A stretch of DNA of 64,000 bases from Phoronis australis (taxonomy: Eukaryota > Phoronida > Phoronidae). Below the pieces are notes generated by a model, which was given only the letters and a program-made list of their open reading frames with translations, searched no databases and was not told where the DNA came from. Position 1 is the first letter of the stretch; each line of letters opens with the position of its first letter. This document shows positions 34,501-45,200 of the stretch, piece after piece. Location of the stretch: contig NMRA01000156.1 of NCBI GenBank assembly GCA_002633005.1, forward strand, positions 379,720-443,719. Reading direction: 5' to 3'. The position numbers were made by a program, and so were the translations under genes.

Positions 34501-36576
34501 ATTGCCAAGGGAACTGTAACTCTAAACTTAAACCAAGCTTGTCTCTGCTCCGTTGGCGACGGGATATACGTAAACGGCTTCATCCAAGTACTAACCTACA
34601 ACGGTCACGTTCTCGCTGAAGAGACCGCAGATCCAGTCTTCAGGAGTCAAAACGCGAGTGGAACACCAAGCCGGAAGTACTGCAGCAACCCAGCGTCTAA
34701 TTTTCGCATGGTTAAAGAAACCGAGGTTTACTTAGACCCAGCCAAACCTACAGTTGGGCAGGGTCAGATATTGGCAGCGGACAACTATTTTACTTTCAAC
34801 AATCCAGGGAAAATCGGTCTGTGTCCGTTGCTGATCACGAGGTAGATTTCATACTTGTGCAATATGTTGAAGTTGATGTGCGACATTAATACTACATATG
34901 TATACGTTCCCCAAATCTGACAGCCCTCTAAGGCACTAGAAATATTTTATTTTCTTCAGTGTAAAAATCATCCAAACGTATACTACATGGAAGATTGCAT
35001 TTCTTACCTCCACTGTGGCAGTTCACAACTTATTTCAATCCACGTTGTATTTGAACAATCCATCGATGGAAATTTTACTTTTTACGAAAAACAATCCTAT
35101 TGGATTATACTTGGAACACCACGCTTATCTAGGAAACAGGAAACACACAGTTCAGCCAATCGTATGTTTCGAAACTCCCAGTTGTACAAACAAAACTTCA
35201 TAATTGTAAGCTGGAAAAGTTTGATTGTTGCATGACGTCAAATGCATTGTGCAAAAAAAAACAACATGACGCGTGATAATGCGACGTCATTGTTGCTATA
35301 TGGCGTAGAACTTTTATGCAACTGGGCAAAAGATATACGTAATTTTTTTACCTAAACATCATTCAAGAATGAATGGACTCACCGGAGACAGCCCAAGAGA
35401 TTATCTCTGCGGGGAAGGATGTTAAAGTTGTGTCTCCGATGAGTTGCCAGCAGTCACTGGTACGGTGCGCGGCTTTAGACGCTCTGCGGCTGTGTTTAAG
35501 ATCTTTTATAGGCCTAACTGTCTCCACTTCCTGTACCAGGATGAATTTCAAAAAAAATATTTTATTACGAAATTCGCCAAATCCAGTAAGTTATGTTGCC
35601 AATGAGATAACCTCGTTTTAGTTGTGTGGTTGGGATATGGTGTATGTTGTTGGCATATCGGAATAAGCGCGGAATTCCAAGTTCTGTTGAACTTCGACCT
35701 CGTTTGAAGGATTATAAATTTCTTCTGTACTTATGCTCAAGAATGGTTGAATGACTTCAAGCTTCTAACTTGACGCCTGCTAATTCTTGAGATTTAATGC
35801 GATTTCAGTTAAAGCACAACTGAAAATATCAGCCACGCAAGTGGTAGAGAGATATTTATGGATTGCTTTGAGGTGTACATATTTTAAGTATTAGGACTTA
35901 TATGGAATTAAATTAACGACAAATGCAATAGGTACGAACCCTAAGACTTCAATGAGTATCCAAAGTCTCTAAATAATTCAATTTGTTCCAAAATATGGTT
36001 TGCGCTGGAGTTTGCAGCAGTTTGTCTTTTTGTAGGCACACGATGACGACGTTCGGATACTGATTTTTATTTCCAAATAAGCGTGGCAGCCAGTGGGGTT
36101 GTTTACGTGGGTTCTGTAGCATGGTCGTCTTTTCTTCAAACATGGTCCTAGCGGCCACCTTATAAAGCTTCTTTGACTTAGATAGCGTACTGTCGGGTAT
36201 GACTAAAATCCAGCCTCTGGTGTATCCACTGGCCGTCGACCATGTAGCCCTACAGTACGTAATCACTGAGACCGATGAGCACCATATCGAGCTTATGTAT
36301 ATTGCATGTATGTAAATGATTTTTGGTTGCATTGACTTCATTTTCAGCATTTCCGATGGATATGGCCAGTGGCACAAAAGCCAGCGTAGTCTGTATATTC
36401 CCGGCACGTGCAATTATCGCAGATGGCTGTACTGTGACATGCGACTCACCTACCGCAAAGAACGACATTTGAAGGTGAAAGGAAAATGGTTCGGACGTGT
36501 TCATAACAGCGAATTCTCTTGGACCGACCGTTTCCGAGAAAAACGGATCAGGCGCGTCAGTGTTTCGAAACTTTAA
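22501..36576 (+). CDS. Unrecognised secreted protein, four exons, about 288 aa
   Basis: Exons 22501-22542, 33924-34114, 34437-34841 and 36348-36576 join in phases 0, 2 and 2 at AG/GT borders. The total is 867 bases including TAA. The start ATG has A at -3 and opens MQVLTWALVVLSFT; the next exon adds VLLVEG, together forming a good signal peptide. The mature part has seven cysteines (VCYAY, ACLCSV, KYCSN, GLCPL, GTCNY, YCDMR), a beta-rich look and a very basic end (FREKRIRRVSVSKL), with no transmembrane segment. I do not recognise the family. The first exon is linked over 11.4 kb only by signal-peptide logic and phase; exons 2-4 are the firmer part. An AATAAA lies 30 bases past the stop. Confidence 0.6.
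23633..23725. repeat. Third unit of the G/C-rich dispersed repeat
   Basis: GGGCGGCGCCGTCCTTGGTC, then CTATGGGCGGTGAACCACAG and a GCTGCGCCGCCCATA end match the units at 3541-3703. Confidence 0.7.
26094..26585 (-). repeat. Two dispersed repeat units in the first intron of the secreted gene
   Basis: Segments 26094-26190 and 26494-26585 resemble each other (CTGAGGT.ATT, ATCGGGT, CTTCTGAAA, TTCGAC). They also match, in reverse complement, the unit at 52740-52805 and 53520-53580 that carries AATGCACCTAATGACCCC. The family is therefore dispersed. Confidence 0.6.
27871..28662 (+). repeat. Dispersed 0.75-kb repeat, copy B
   Basis: It has the same orientation and order as 13442-14181; it contains an extra piece near 28112-28135 and 28288-28310. 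It lies within the first intron of the secreted protein gene. No coding content recognised. Confidence 0.85.
28870..31946. other. No gene seen; AT-rich intron sequence
   Basis: This is AT-rich sequence with many short T runs. A minus-strand frame at 30180-30404 (MTHWNGFQHLDVVRQLIICQ...) is the only somewhat protein-like stretch; it has no splice context or family match that I can see, and I do not call it a gene. Confidence 0.4.
31952..32972. mobile_element. DNA transposon with inverted ends, GGACCGCCG-type subterminal repeats and ATATT target duplication
   Basis: The left end CACGGGTGAGAAACAACATG, then ACCGCCGGTCCTCTAAA, is the inverse of the right end at 32936-32972. Both sides continue with arrays of about 24-30-base units (GGACCGCCG..., GGGACTGACGCACCC, CATGACCGCC). 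ATATT directly flanks both ends (31947-31951 and 32973-32977). The interior holds a 360-base N gap, so coding capacity cannot be judged; what is visible shows none. It lies in the first intron of the secreted gene. Confidence 0.85.
32290..32649. other. Assembly gap (360 N)
   Basis: This is a run of N inside the transposon. Open frames reported across it are meaningless. Confidence 1.
33924..34114 (+). CDS. Secreted protein exon 2
   Basis: Acceptor TTGTAACAG; donor AAA/GTAAGC. Phase 0 in, 2 out. It encodes GFRVTISNVSISVPEGPL and a segment with VCYAYKISAVVNI, alternating strand-like hydrophobic residues, ending in a basic stretch. Confidence 0.7.
34437..34841 (+). CDS. Secreted protein exon 3
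   Basis: Acceptor GATCTTTTTAG at 34426-34436 follows a strong pyrimidine tract; donor GAG/GTAGAT is at 34842. One base completes the previous codon. It encodes AWDNVGNADTAQQLAHVTSG, a GTVTLNLNQACLCSVGDG strand-turn segment and an N-glycosylation sequon (NAS). The open frame continues upstream of 34437, but only this acceptor fits the phase of exon 2. Confidence 0.75.
36348..36576 (+). CDS. Secreted protein exon 4 with stop
   Basis: Acceptor CATTTTCAG ends at 36347; the first base completes the split codon of exon 3. It encodes DGYGQWHKSQRSLYIPGTCN, then RRWLYCDMRLTYRKER and a strongly basic tail to TAA at 36574-36576. AATAAA is at 36606-36611. Confidence 0.7.
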
Positions 36577-36605
36577 ATATTTTAAGGGGTTTAGTTATTC
36601 CTCAG

Positions 36606-36611
36606 AATAAA
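36606..36611 (+). terminator. AATAAA poly(A) signal of the secreted protein gene
   Basis: AATAAA lies 30 bases after the stop codon of the last exon, close but possible for a short 3' UTR. Confidence 0.5.
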
Positions 36612-39074
36612 ACAGTGGTACACGCTATTGAGATTTGAATGCTATACTCCCAGACACTCAAACAAGTAATAAGCACACCCTGGCGCATAAGCTCACTAAG
36701 TGGGCCACATGAGCATACATGCACTGCGCACAACTTTTAAAACACTGAAAAACAAATTCTCTGAGAGGCAGCTAAAAGCTCTATTTATCCGATTTAAAAC
36801 ATACCCGCATGCTTGTATTAATTCCAGTAGTAAATTATCTTTGAACTGAAAAGGCCACGTGACTGCAAGGCGGCCTGATCATCAATCTGAGGATAACGGC
36901 AGACATTTGGCGGTTGAAAACATTCACTGCTTTTAAAGAATAGATCGTGTTTCACCAAATTCGCCTTATAGTTGACTCACCGATCGGAAATAAGCCCAGT
37001 TTTAGCGATTTCAACCAGATCTGAATCTGTCATCAGCATGAGTAGACTCTACTCCACTGAGCGACAAAGGCAGGACTCAGCAAAACTCTTCTCAGGTCTG
37101 AGATCTTATTTTATGCTCGAAATCTAACTCAAAATTAATTTGACATTTTCGTTAAGATATTTGTCTATTATTCTCTGTTATAGTACGTTGTGGTTTGCTT
37201 GGGTGATTGTCCATTACTAGTTTTTACTCAGCATTAAAATTATAAGTTCGAGTCTCAACTCTAATTTTCTAGTTTTTATTCGAAATCTTTTGTTTGTAGC
37301 TTGAATTTAAGGCTCACCAAGTGTGAAATTGCACTAGACATCTAAACCATAGAGTACTGTAGCATAGAATGATAGACACATATCACGATTTGACACAAAA
37401 ATAGAACGGAAACTGTCAAAAATAATTTCGCTTTCGAGTACCAAAATGAGACCCCGGGTCCTGGTTACGTCATAAAGTAAACCACCTGGTATGTTTTACG
37501 TGGTATTTCCCTCGTACACGTTTGTCCATGTATCCAATCATAAATACAGACCTTGAAAGAGCTTTCAACCCTGTTTCAAAGTTTCAGGGTTGACTACGGT
37601 AACATAGCATCATTTTGTTAAGTGTTAACAGTGCCTAAATGAATGAAGTAGTCAAAAGGTCTTCAGATAGGAACACGATTTGTTACGAATATTAAAATTG
37701 GTGTCGCATTATTACCTCTTGAGTTAACCTATTTCCAAAAAATGAAAACTACATGTAGTTGCGTCAATTCTCTTAAGGGAGTGGCCACTGTGTGTACAGG
37801 TTACCGTCCACGAAAATCTTTGCATCAGCTGGCACACCATTCACACTCGTTCAGGTGGGGTGTGTCTTTGTTCTCTGGAATGTTGCGCAGTTCGTTCAAA
37901 TGTGATTGAATGTAGCCTATATTCTCAACGCGATAACCTGTTTGAAATGAGGCACTTGAAAGGAAATGTACATTGTTGCACTCTGACTAACCTACGGTAG
38001 GATTTCATGTTAGAAAATTTTAGTAACTATCGTCCTCTGGTATTTTGCAGCAATTGTCTGGCGTTATCACCCCCCAAATTTTACAGAAACCGATATATTT
38101 TCAAAATTAAAAATGTTTCAGTTGTTAATCATTCCAGCGATTTATTCAAATAATTTGTAGCAGCATTCTAGTGCCATCAACACAAATCTTTTCTCACGAA
38201 CATTTTTGGCATGCATCGCACCCCTGTTCCTACGGACATATTTCAATCCTCAGCGACCACAGATAGTGTATCCATTTGCAATCTTCAGAAAGAACTGATA
38301 ATTGAACTGAAACCATCATGTATGACAAGGCATCACACATGAACGAGCAACTGGTGCCACCAGTTGGAGAGAAAAGTAGTTATGGTTCATAGGGACAGAA
38401 ATGTGTTCATAAGCAAAGACACTGCCGCGCGTGAGAAACGGAGAAAAACTATTCTATAAGAAAATTTTTAATGTCCACGGCCAGGCAATCGATCGCGTTC
38501 AGATGTGAAATTTGTACGAAAAGGCAACTTGAGCGTGAGAGGGTCCCTTGAAACCACCAATTACAAATTGACATCACTATCGGCTGTCCTAAGATTAATT
38601 AGCATAACATTTAAGAGCAAAATATTAATACGCTGACCAATCACGCGCCATCAACATGGACTACAAGGATAACATTGAAATATAAATGTAGGATTCTTGC
38701 GGTAACAAGGCAAATTCCTCATGATAAAAAGGTTGACAGAAAGTCTGACAAGCGTTCAGGATTTTTTCAAACGTGCATCATTCTTCTTGCTTCTGGTTGA
38801 ACGGCGTATGAATGCCTACTAAAATTAAATGCAAAAATGCGTGTGCTCTCACGTCAGCATATTGCTGAAACGGTAAGGCAAAATAATTCACGTGATGTCC
38901 TCACACGATGTTTCCGGTCTAGCGAGATTTTCCGCAAACACACCATCAGTTATCGGCCCACAGGCACATGTCTGGAGAGACAATTTGTATACGGTCAGTG
39001 ATTCTGTTATCCCAGGGCTTCTGTCACCTCTTTCACAGAATCTGGACCCTCGTTGATGGTGATATATATAGAAC
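36612..39074. other. No gene seen
   Basis: Only short open frames without family features; no repeat or RNA gene recognised. Confidence 0.5.
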
Positions 39075-39281
39075 ATGGCAAGAGGCGGGGATGCAGACAA
39101 GAAGCGCACTCACGAACCTCACACCGATAGCTCCCGTCAAATGACTAATCGGCATTGTTGTGTTCCGCGTTGCTCGAACGGCGATAGAAAAATGCAGTCA
39201 TTCAACTGTCTTTTTTTACAATCCTTAAGGATACTGAGATTCCGGAGGCAGTTTATAGACGAAGGGAAACAAAAACATTTC
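39075..39281 (+). CDS. Possible THAP-type zinc finger start, partial
   Basis: The frame from ATG 39075 contains MTNRHCCVPRCSNGDRK (from 39141). This CxxxC pair with VPxCxN resembles the first half of a THAP C2CH finger, common in invertebrate genes and in P-element or Kolobok-like transposases. A donor CAA/GTAAGA follows at 39282. The expected FH.FP and second-half residues are not clear, so this is either a decayed fragment or a short first exon whose partner I did not find. Confidence 0.3.
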
Positions 39282-39902
39282 CAAGTAAGATTGATAAATT
39301 TTGTGGAAAGTTTGATTACATTTTCATAACCTGCTAATAGACTGTTAATAAGTTGAACACAATATGGCGGAACAAAACTTTACTTTGCCCACTTTATATT
39401 GCACAACGGTCATGAATAAACACAAGATCAAATGTTCTATAGCAACACAGCAGCGAACATGTAGAAAATGGAAAAACGACAAGTTTGGCAATTATATTTG
39501 TTCGAAAGAGCAGACTATACCATAACCTCGACAGAATTTCGCCTCATCACAGAATTAGTTGAATTTCGTGGCCATTAAGAGCGAGTGTGGACTTGACTAG
39601 CACATGCATAAGCCCTATTTATTTAATTGTACTCGAGGAAAGGATAACAGGCTCGTACCTTGAAATTCCAGAAAAGTAGAATGAAAATGCCAAACATCAC
39701 TTTGAGTTCAATTTAGAGTAAAAAGATTAAAGCTCCGGCCGGGCATAATTTATTGTGATTGAGTGACAGTGATCTCAAGTATTAAAATTTATTGTTAGGA
39801 ACGTGTGCTACTAGGAAAAGTTGTAAAAAGAATTCATGTGACAAGCTACACTGGTTTCAAGACATGCTTTAAAAAGACATATACCTATAGTGTAAATATA
39901 GG

Positions 39903-40020
39903 TTATACAACGTACGTGTTTGTGCCAGTGGTATATTATATCGAGATTCGTGATGGGCAAAAATATTTGGACGAGGGCGAGATATAATAACACACTGGTA
40001 CAAACATGTACGTTGTATAA
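39903..40020. repeat. Foldback element 1
   Basis: The left arm starting TTATACAACGTACGTGTTTG (39903-39946) pairs with 39978-40020 with few mismatches around a loop of about 30 bases containing GGACGAGGGCGAG. Arms of over 40 bases make this a strong hairpin. Confidence 0.8.
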
Positions 40021-40964
40021 TCTATTTATCCTAATACGCCCTACGGAGGATTCCTTAAAGCGGGTTTACACAGATTGCTACGCTTGTCTTGGTGTCGTTT
40101 GTCATCTTTTATCAATGATGATCACAGATTTGGTGACACGTATACGTGCACGCAATATTTTTATGAATGAATTTTTTGCAGCCTAAATGACACGGCAGTC
40201 AAGTTGCATTTTACAGCAGCTACAGGCTTGGTGTGCATATATGCTATTTTTGTTATTTTCGTCAGAGTTTGAGCTAAATCTATTTCTAAGTTAAAATTTG
40301 CTTAAGTTTCTGACGATTTTTCTTGACTTTGTTGAGTAATACATGTATCCATAGACTATGATGTATCTGTGCAGGACACCCAGACTTTGTGGCTGATGCA
40401 CGTTCAGACGCTTCTTAAAATGCTGCTTGCGCGCGTTCTTATCATATTTAGGTTGAAAGTATTCTGGAATTTATCATAAAACTGACAAAAATACAATATT
40501 TGCTGTAGTTGTAGTTTTGCATTTAAGCTCGACGTATTTTGATTGACCGTAAAGAACCTCAACTGGTGTAGTGCAATAGTTGACCTAAAGGAGGCTTGCA
40601 TTGGTAATGCATATGGCTTTCCTAATCCCAGTGGCAAGTTCTGTCCAGGTGCAAAATTTCACGGCATCTTAAGAAAAATTGTCAACAATATCTTTATTTC
40701 ACTTTTTTGTTTAGCTTTGAAAACGCATATCATTAGCACGTGAAAATATTGCGCACGGAGCTGAACCCAAAGTGATGCTATATAAAAAATCATGTTTTAT
40801 CAAATGTGTATTGTGTGCTCAGGAAGGAATTTCGGCAGTAAAAGAGGTATACGTATTCAGCACGTGCTAAATACGGAAAAGTAGTTATTCCACATCAAAC
40901 GTAATAATACGACCCGTATTTCGTGGCTATACCATAGGATAAATATAGAATATTACATGGCGAA

Positions 40965-41087
40965 GTCGTTATCCCCGGAATCCAAGAACCCTCGTGGATT
41001 TTGGAGAATTCTCGCCCGAGGAGCGTCAGACTCGAGGGGGATAATTCTCCAAAATCCACGAGGGCTCTAGAAAAGGGGGATAACGAC
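40965..41087. repeat. Foldback element 2
   Basis: Arms start and end with GTCGTTATCCCC / GGGGGATAACGAC and share a perfect 20-base core CTCGTGGATTTTGGAGAATT (its inverse at 41043-41063, with minor differences at the edge). The centre CTCGCCCGAGG...CTCGAGGGGG resembles the centre of the hairpin at 39903. Confidence 0.8.
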
Positions 41088-41889
41088 TGACCAGATGAAG
41101 TAACCTATTCATTCCACATACTGATAATTGGGGTCACGTGCCTTTGCTTAGGTGTTTTGTGCAATGGGCCCAACCATGAGGCCTGCGCACGTCTGATGCA
41201 CCGCAAATGACATCAGACCACCTGCACTGTTTTTTTCCACATACTGAACGAGAAATATTGCAGTGAATCGATCTACCTTTGTCGACTCGCCTCGGCTTTG
41301 TAACTACTTTCTATGTCAGAGGCCCGGGGTCGGAGGTCGTGAGCTTTTACGAAAAGCCGAGATATTTTTGTCAAATAAAGCTTTTACTCAAAACCAAAAT
41401 AGAAATAAAGTGAATCCATAAATTAAGGTTTATCAACTGTTATAGCTTACTACACATTTTATCACGCTAAACTTCGACCGGGAAAATATCGTCTAATAAA
41501 GTGGGTTACCACTAGTAACGGAGTATAATGCTCAAGTCAAAGGATCCCAACGACATGATACCCCTATTCAAATGGGAGATCGGTGATTTACAAGTGAGAG
41601 AACACGAAAAGAGAAAAATTTCACTGAATTAAAATATCGTTTTTATGGAAATTATGCGTCTTATTTTTCATAGCGTATAAATGTCGGTATAATGCCCTTT
41701 GCTGAACATTCGATTGTTGCGCGTGCTCATTTAACTATTTTCACGTTCGATGACGTCAGCCGCTGAGTCAGGTGTAGTGGTAAAGTCGGCGACTCGAAAC
41801 TCTTCATTACCAGCAATATTGAAACCGTGAATTGCGCATGCGCGAAAATCACTCAGTTAGCNAAACCGGCCTCGGTTTCCCGCCAATAT

Positions 41890-41911
41890 GTTATCTCACT
41901 AGTGAGATAAC
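41890..41911. repeat. Perfect 22-base palindrome
   Basis: GTTATCTCACT and AGTGAGATAAC abut with no spacer, about 325 bases before the ABCA start codon. It may be a site for a dimeric protein or a trace of a foldback element. Confidence 0.6.
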
Positions 41912-42235
41912 TAAATGGGTTATTACACGGTTGTATTTGCCATTCGACGCTAATACTGTGGTATAACATATAGCTGGCTTTATACTACTTTATTTCTTTG
42001 TATTCAAACCGGTAACGCGCATGTGACGTTAAGGAGTGCTGTCACGTTTTCTCAAAAGACGCATTTCAAAGAAAACCTTTGCTAAACTGATGTCGTTGTG
42101 GGTAAAACCGTGGCTCTTGGGCTGGTTTATTTAACTTATAAGTTCAGAAGTTCAAGCCTTTCGTGAAGCTCAGTGACGGGCACAAATACAGCGTTCTCCA
42201 TGTAATTCAGACACATAGCACAGGAAGGCTACGAA

Positions 42236-45200
42236 ATGCGGCACTTTCTGCACTTCCGCTTATTGCTAAAGAAACATTTCATCCTTATGAAGAGAGCACC
42301 GTTCCAAACAGCATTCGAGATCATCCTGCCCGTCATTTTGTTCGCCCTCGTTTGCGCTCGCTTTGACAGTGGTCCAACATACAGGGACGGGGAATTCTAC
42401 GACGCTACTGCAGATTTGCTGGAAAGGGTGCCTATATCAATGGAGGATCTGCGTGCCAAATTAGCTCGATATCAATTTCCGTATTTTCCGTCCAACAATA
42501 TGACTGATAGGGTAATGAATGAATTTAAGTCCTTGTTGCGTCAGGACAGAGGTGGTGTTAAACCAACGTCTTCGAAGGAAGAATTTGTCATTGCATTGAA
42601 AAACAAAAGCACAATGTATTCCATGGGCATCGAGTTTACTACTATTGATGAAACTACTCAGAATATACCGAAGAAAATTGGATATAAAATCAGAGTGTTC
42701 TCTGACGAGGGTGACGATTGGCATCTTCGCAGTGTCTATCCTGAGCGCAGAAGGTATTCACACTTAAGTGGGAATCCCTACATGAGAGGTGGTGCTGGTG
42801 TTGAGTTTGTGGGAGCACAAATACACTTGAATTTGGCTATTGCGATTGCAGCGTTCAAGCGTGGGAACGTTGCTTCAAGGATGCAACACTGTGTCGAAAC
42901 ACTGGGAAAAATGAATTATGAGTTCAGAGCTTTCCCCTACGCACGCCCGGATGCAGGTTGTGAGGAAGTCCTCGTCACAACCCAGTCTCGCTTGTTCTTA
43001 CTTCTCTACGTATCTTACATCTTTGTAGTACCTATCATCATCAATCAAATTTTGAAAGAGAAGGAAACCAAGGTGCGTGAAGTGCTAAAGATGATGGGTG
43101 TTCGCAACTGGATAATTTGGATGTCTTGGTTTTTCCGCATGTTTTTTGTACAGGTTGCGGTCATGGGGCTGATCACAGTTCTTTTGACTGTACGCTTTTC
43201 CTCAAATTTCCACAAATTGAAGCATTCAGACCCATTCATGATATTTCTATTCTTAATCTTATACGCGATGAGCACAGTATCATTCAGCTTTTGCATATCC
43301 GTATTCTTCAATAGTCCAAGAAGAGGGGCGATTTTTGGAATGATACTTTTTGCAAGCACTATCGGTGCTCCACTGGCCGTGAAAAATGATGCTTCGTTGA
43401 ATATACTGTTTTCACTGTTTCAAAATCTTCCCATGGCTAGGGGTTTCTTTATGATCGGCATTTTCGAAGACAGACAGGAAGGAATTCAATGGAGCAACTA
43501 CGACCAACTTCCGGACGTTGATGCAAGACACATGATGACCTTTGACACTGTTTTGCTGATGTTAGTCTTTGACACTTTACTCTATGGTCTAATCACGTGG
43601 TACATCGATGCCGTATTTCCCGGAGAGTATGGCATACCACAAAAGTGGTATTTCCTGTGTCAGCCTTCTTACTGGTGCAATATCAAACACGAAAAAGAAA
43701 CCTCCGTACAAAAACCGGTCGAAGAAAATCCAAACTTTTTTGAGCAGGAGCCAAGCGGTCTAAACGCTGGCGTTCGAGCGTTTAATATTCGAAAGGAGTT
43801 TACGTCACAAGGAGCACGAATCGTTGCCATTGCTGGGACATCCCTGAATGCGTATGAAGGGCAAGTGACCTGCTTACTTGGCCACAATGGCGCCGGAAAA
43901 ACGATGTTTCTGTCGGTTATTACAGGTTTTCTTCCGGCGACAAGCGGTGAAGTTTTTGTAAACGAGCACTCTATCAGAACTGACCTAGATAAAGTTCGAG
44001 ACAGTCTCGGTATTTGTCCTCAACATGACATTTTGTTCAGTAACTTAACAGTTTATGAACATCTTGAGTTCTTTGCCGGTATTAAAGGATGTCCCAGTCG
44101 ATGGATATCGAGCGAAGCACAGAAGTGGCTGCTAGAAGTTGGTCTCTCCTCAAAGAAAAACGCAAGAGCCAAGACGCTGTCCGGGGGTATGAAGAGAAAG
44201 TTGTCTGTCGCCTGTTGTCTGATAGCCGATTCAAAAGTTGTCATCCTTGATGAACCGTCAGCAGGTATAGACCCACAGGCGCGGTCGGAAATATGGGACA
44301 TACTCAAGCGACATAAGGAGAACAGAACGGTTCTCTTGACAACACATTACATGGAAGAGGCTGACCTGCTTTCTGACAGAATAGCAATTATGGCCGAAGG
44401 AGTGATCAAGTGTTGCGGCAGCTCACTCTTCCTGAAAACAAAATTTGGTGCCGGATACCATCTGACCGTGGTCACTTTACCCGGTTGCGCAGTGGACAAA
44501 ATTACTTCTGTGATTAAAACTTATGTCCCCACGGTGCTGGTTAATGCTGAGTTGAGTGGCGACCTATATTATACTCTGCCAAATGAAAGTAGGTGCCATT
44601 TCGGCGCCCTTTTTACGGAACTAGAGGAAAACAAGGCCTCACTGGGTATCGACAGCTTTGGAGTGTCCATCACTACCCTTGAGGACGTTTTCATCAAGGT
44701 TGGTGAGGGTCTGAGCAACGACGTCATCAAAAGTAACTCCTCTCTTGGACAGCCAATCCGAAGTAATGGAATTCTGACTACCGAGGCCCCAGTTGTTGAA
44801 ATCGAGACGAACCTTGATACTGTCAAACCCGAGAGCATTCCAAGTGGTGACAACAGTATAGGACAGCATGTGCCCCCGTTAGACATAGTTCAACATAACA
44901 ACACGTTTGTCCAAAGTAGCGAGGAAGGGTGCTCCCTGGTGTTGCAGCAGTTTTGGGCCCTCTTAATTAAGCGTGTTACTGGAATGACCGGAAGCAAATT
45001 TTTAACGCTTTTTCAGCTCTTCGCTCCGATGTTGATAGCATTGATGGCTGCTTTAGCTGCATTGGCTTTAAAGGAAACGGCTGATGTAGATCTTTCCATA
45101 CGGAGATTAGATTTTCCTGCCGACTTTCCAAAAGCTGTACTTCCATACGGCGTGTTCTCGACCGCTGAGCCACGTAACTCGACCAAAATAATGCTGGAAT

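Noticed and set aside
35373-35621. 82-codon + strand frame as an extra exon of the secreted gene
   Set aside because: Exons at 34437 and 36348 already join in phase, and no convincing acceptor precedes it.
35949-36413. Minus-strand 154-codon frame
   Set aside because: It overlaps the last exon of the secreted gene, whose splice phase fits the + strand; no family match seen.
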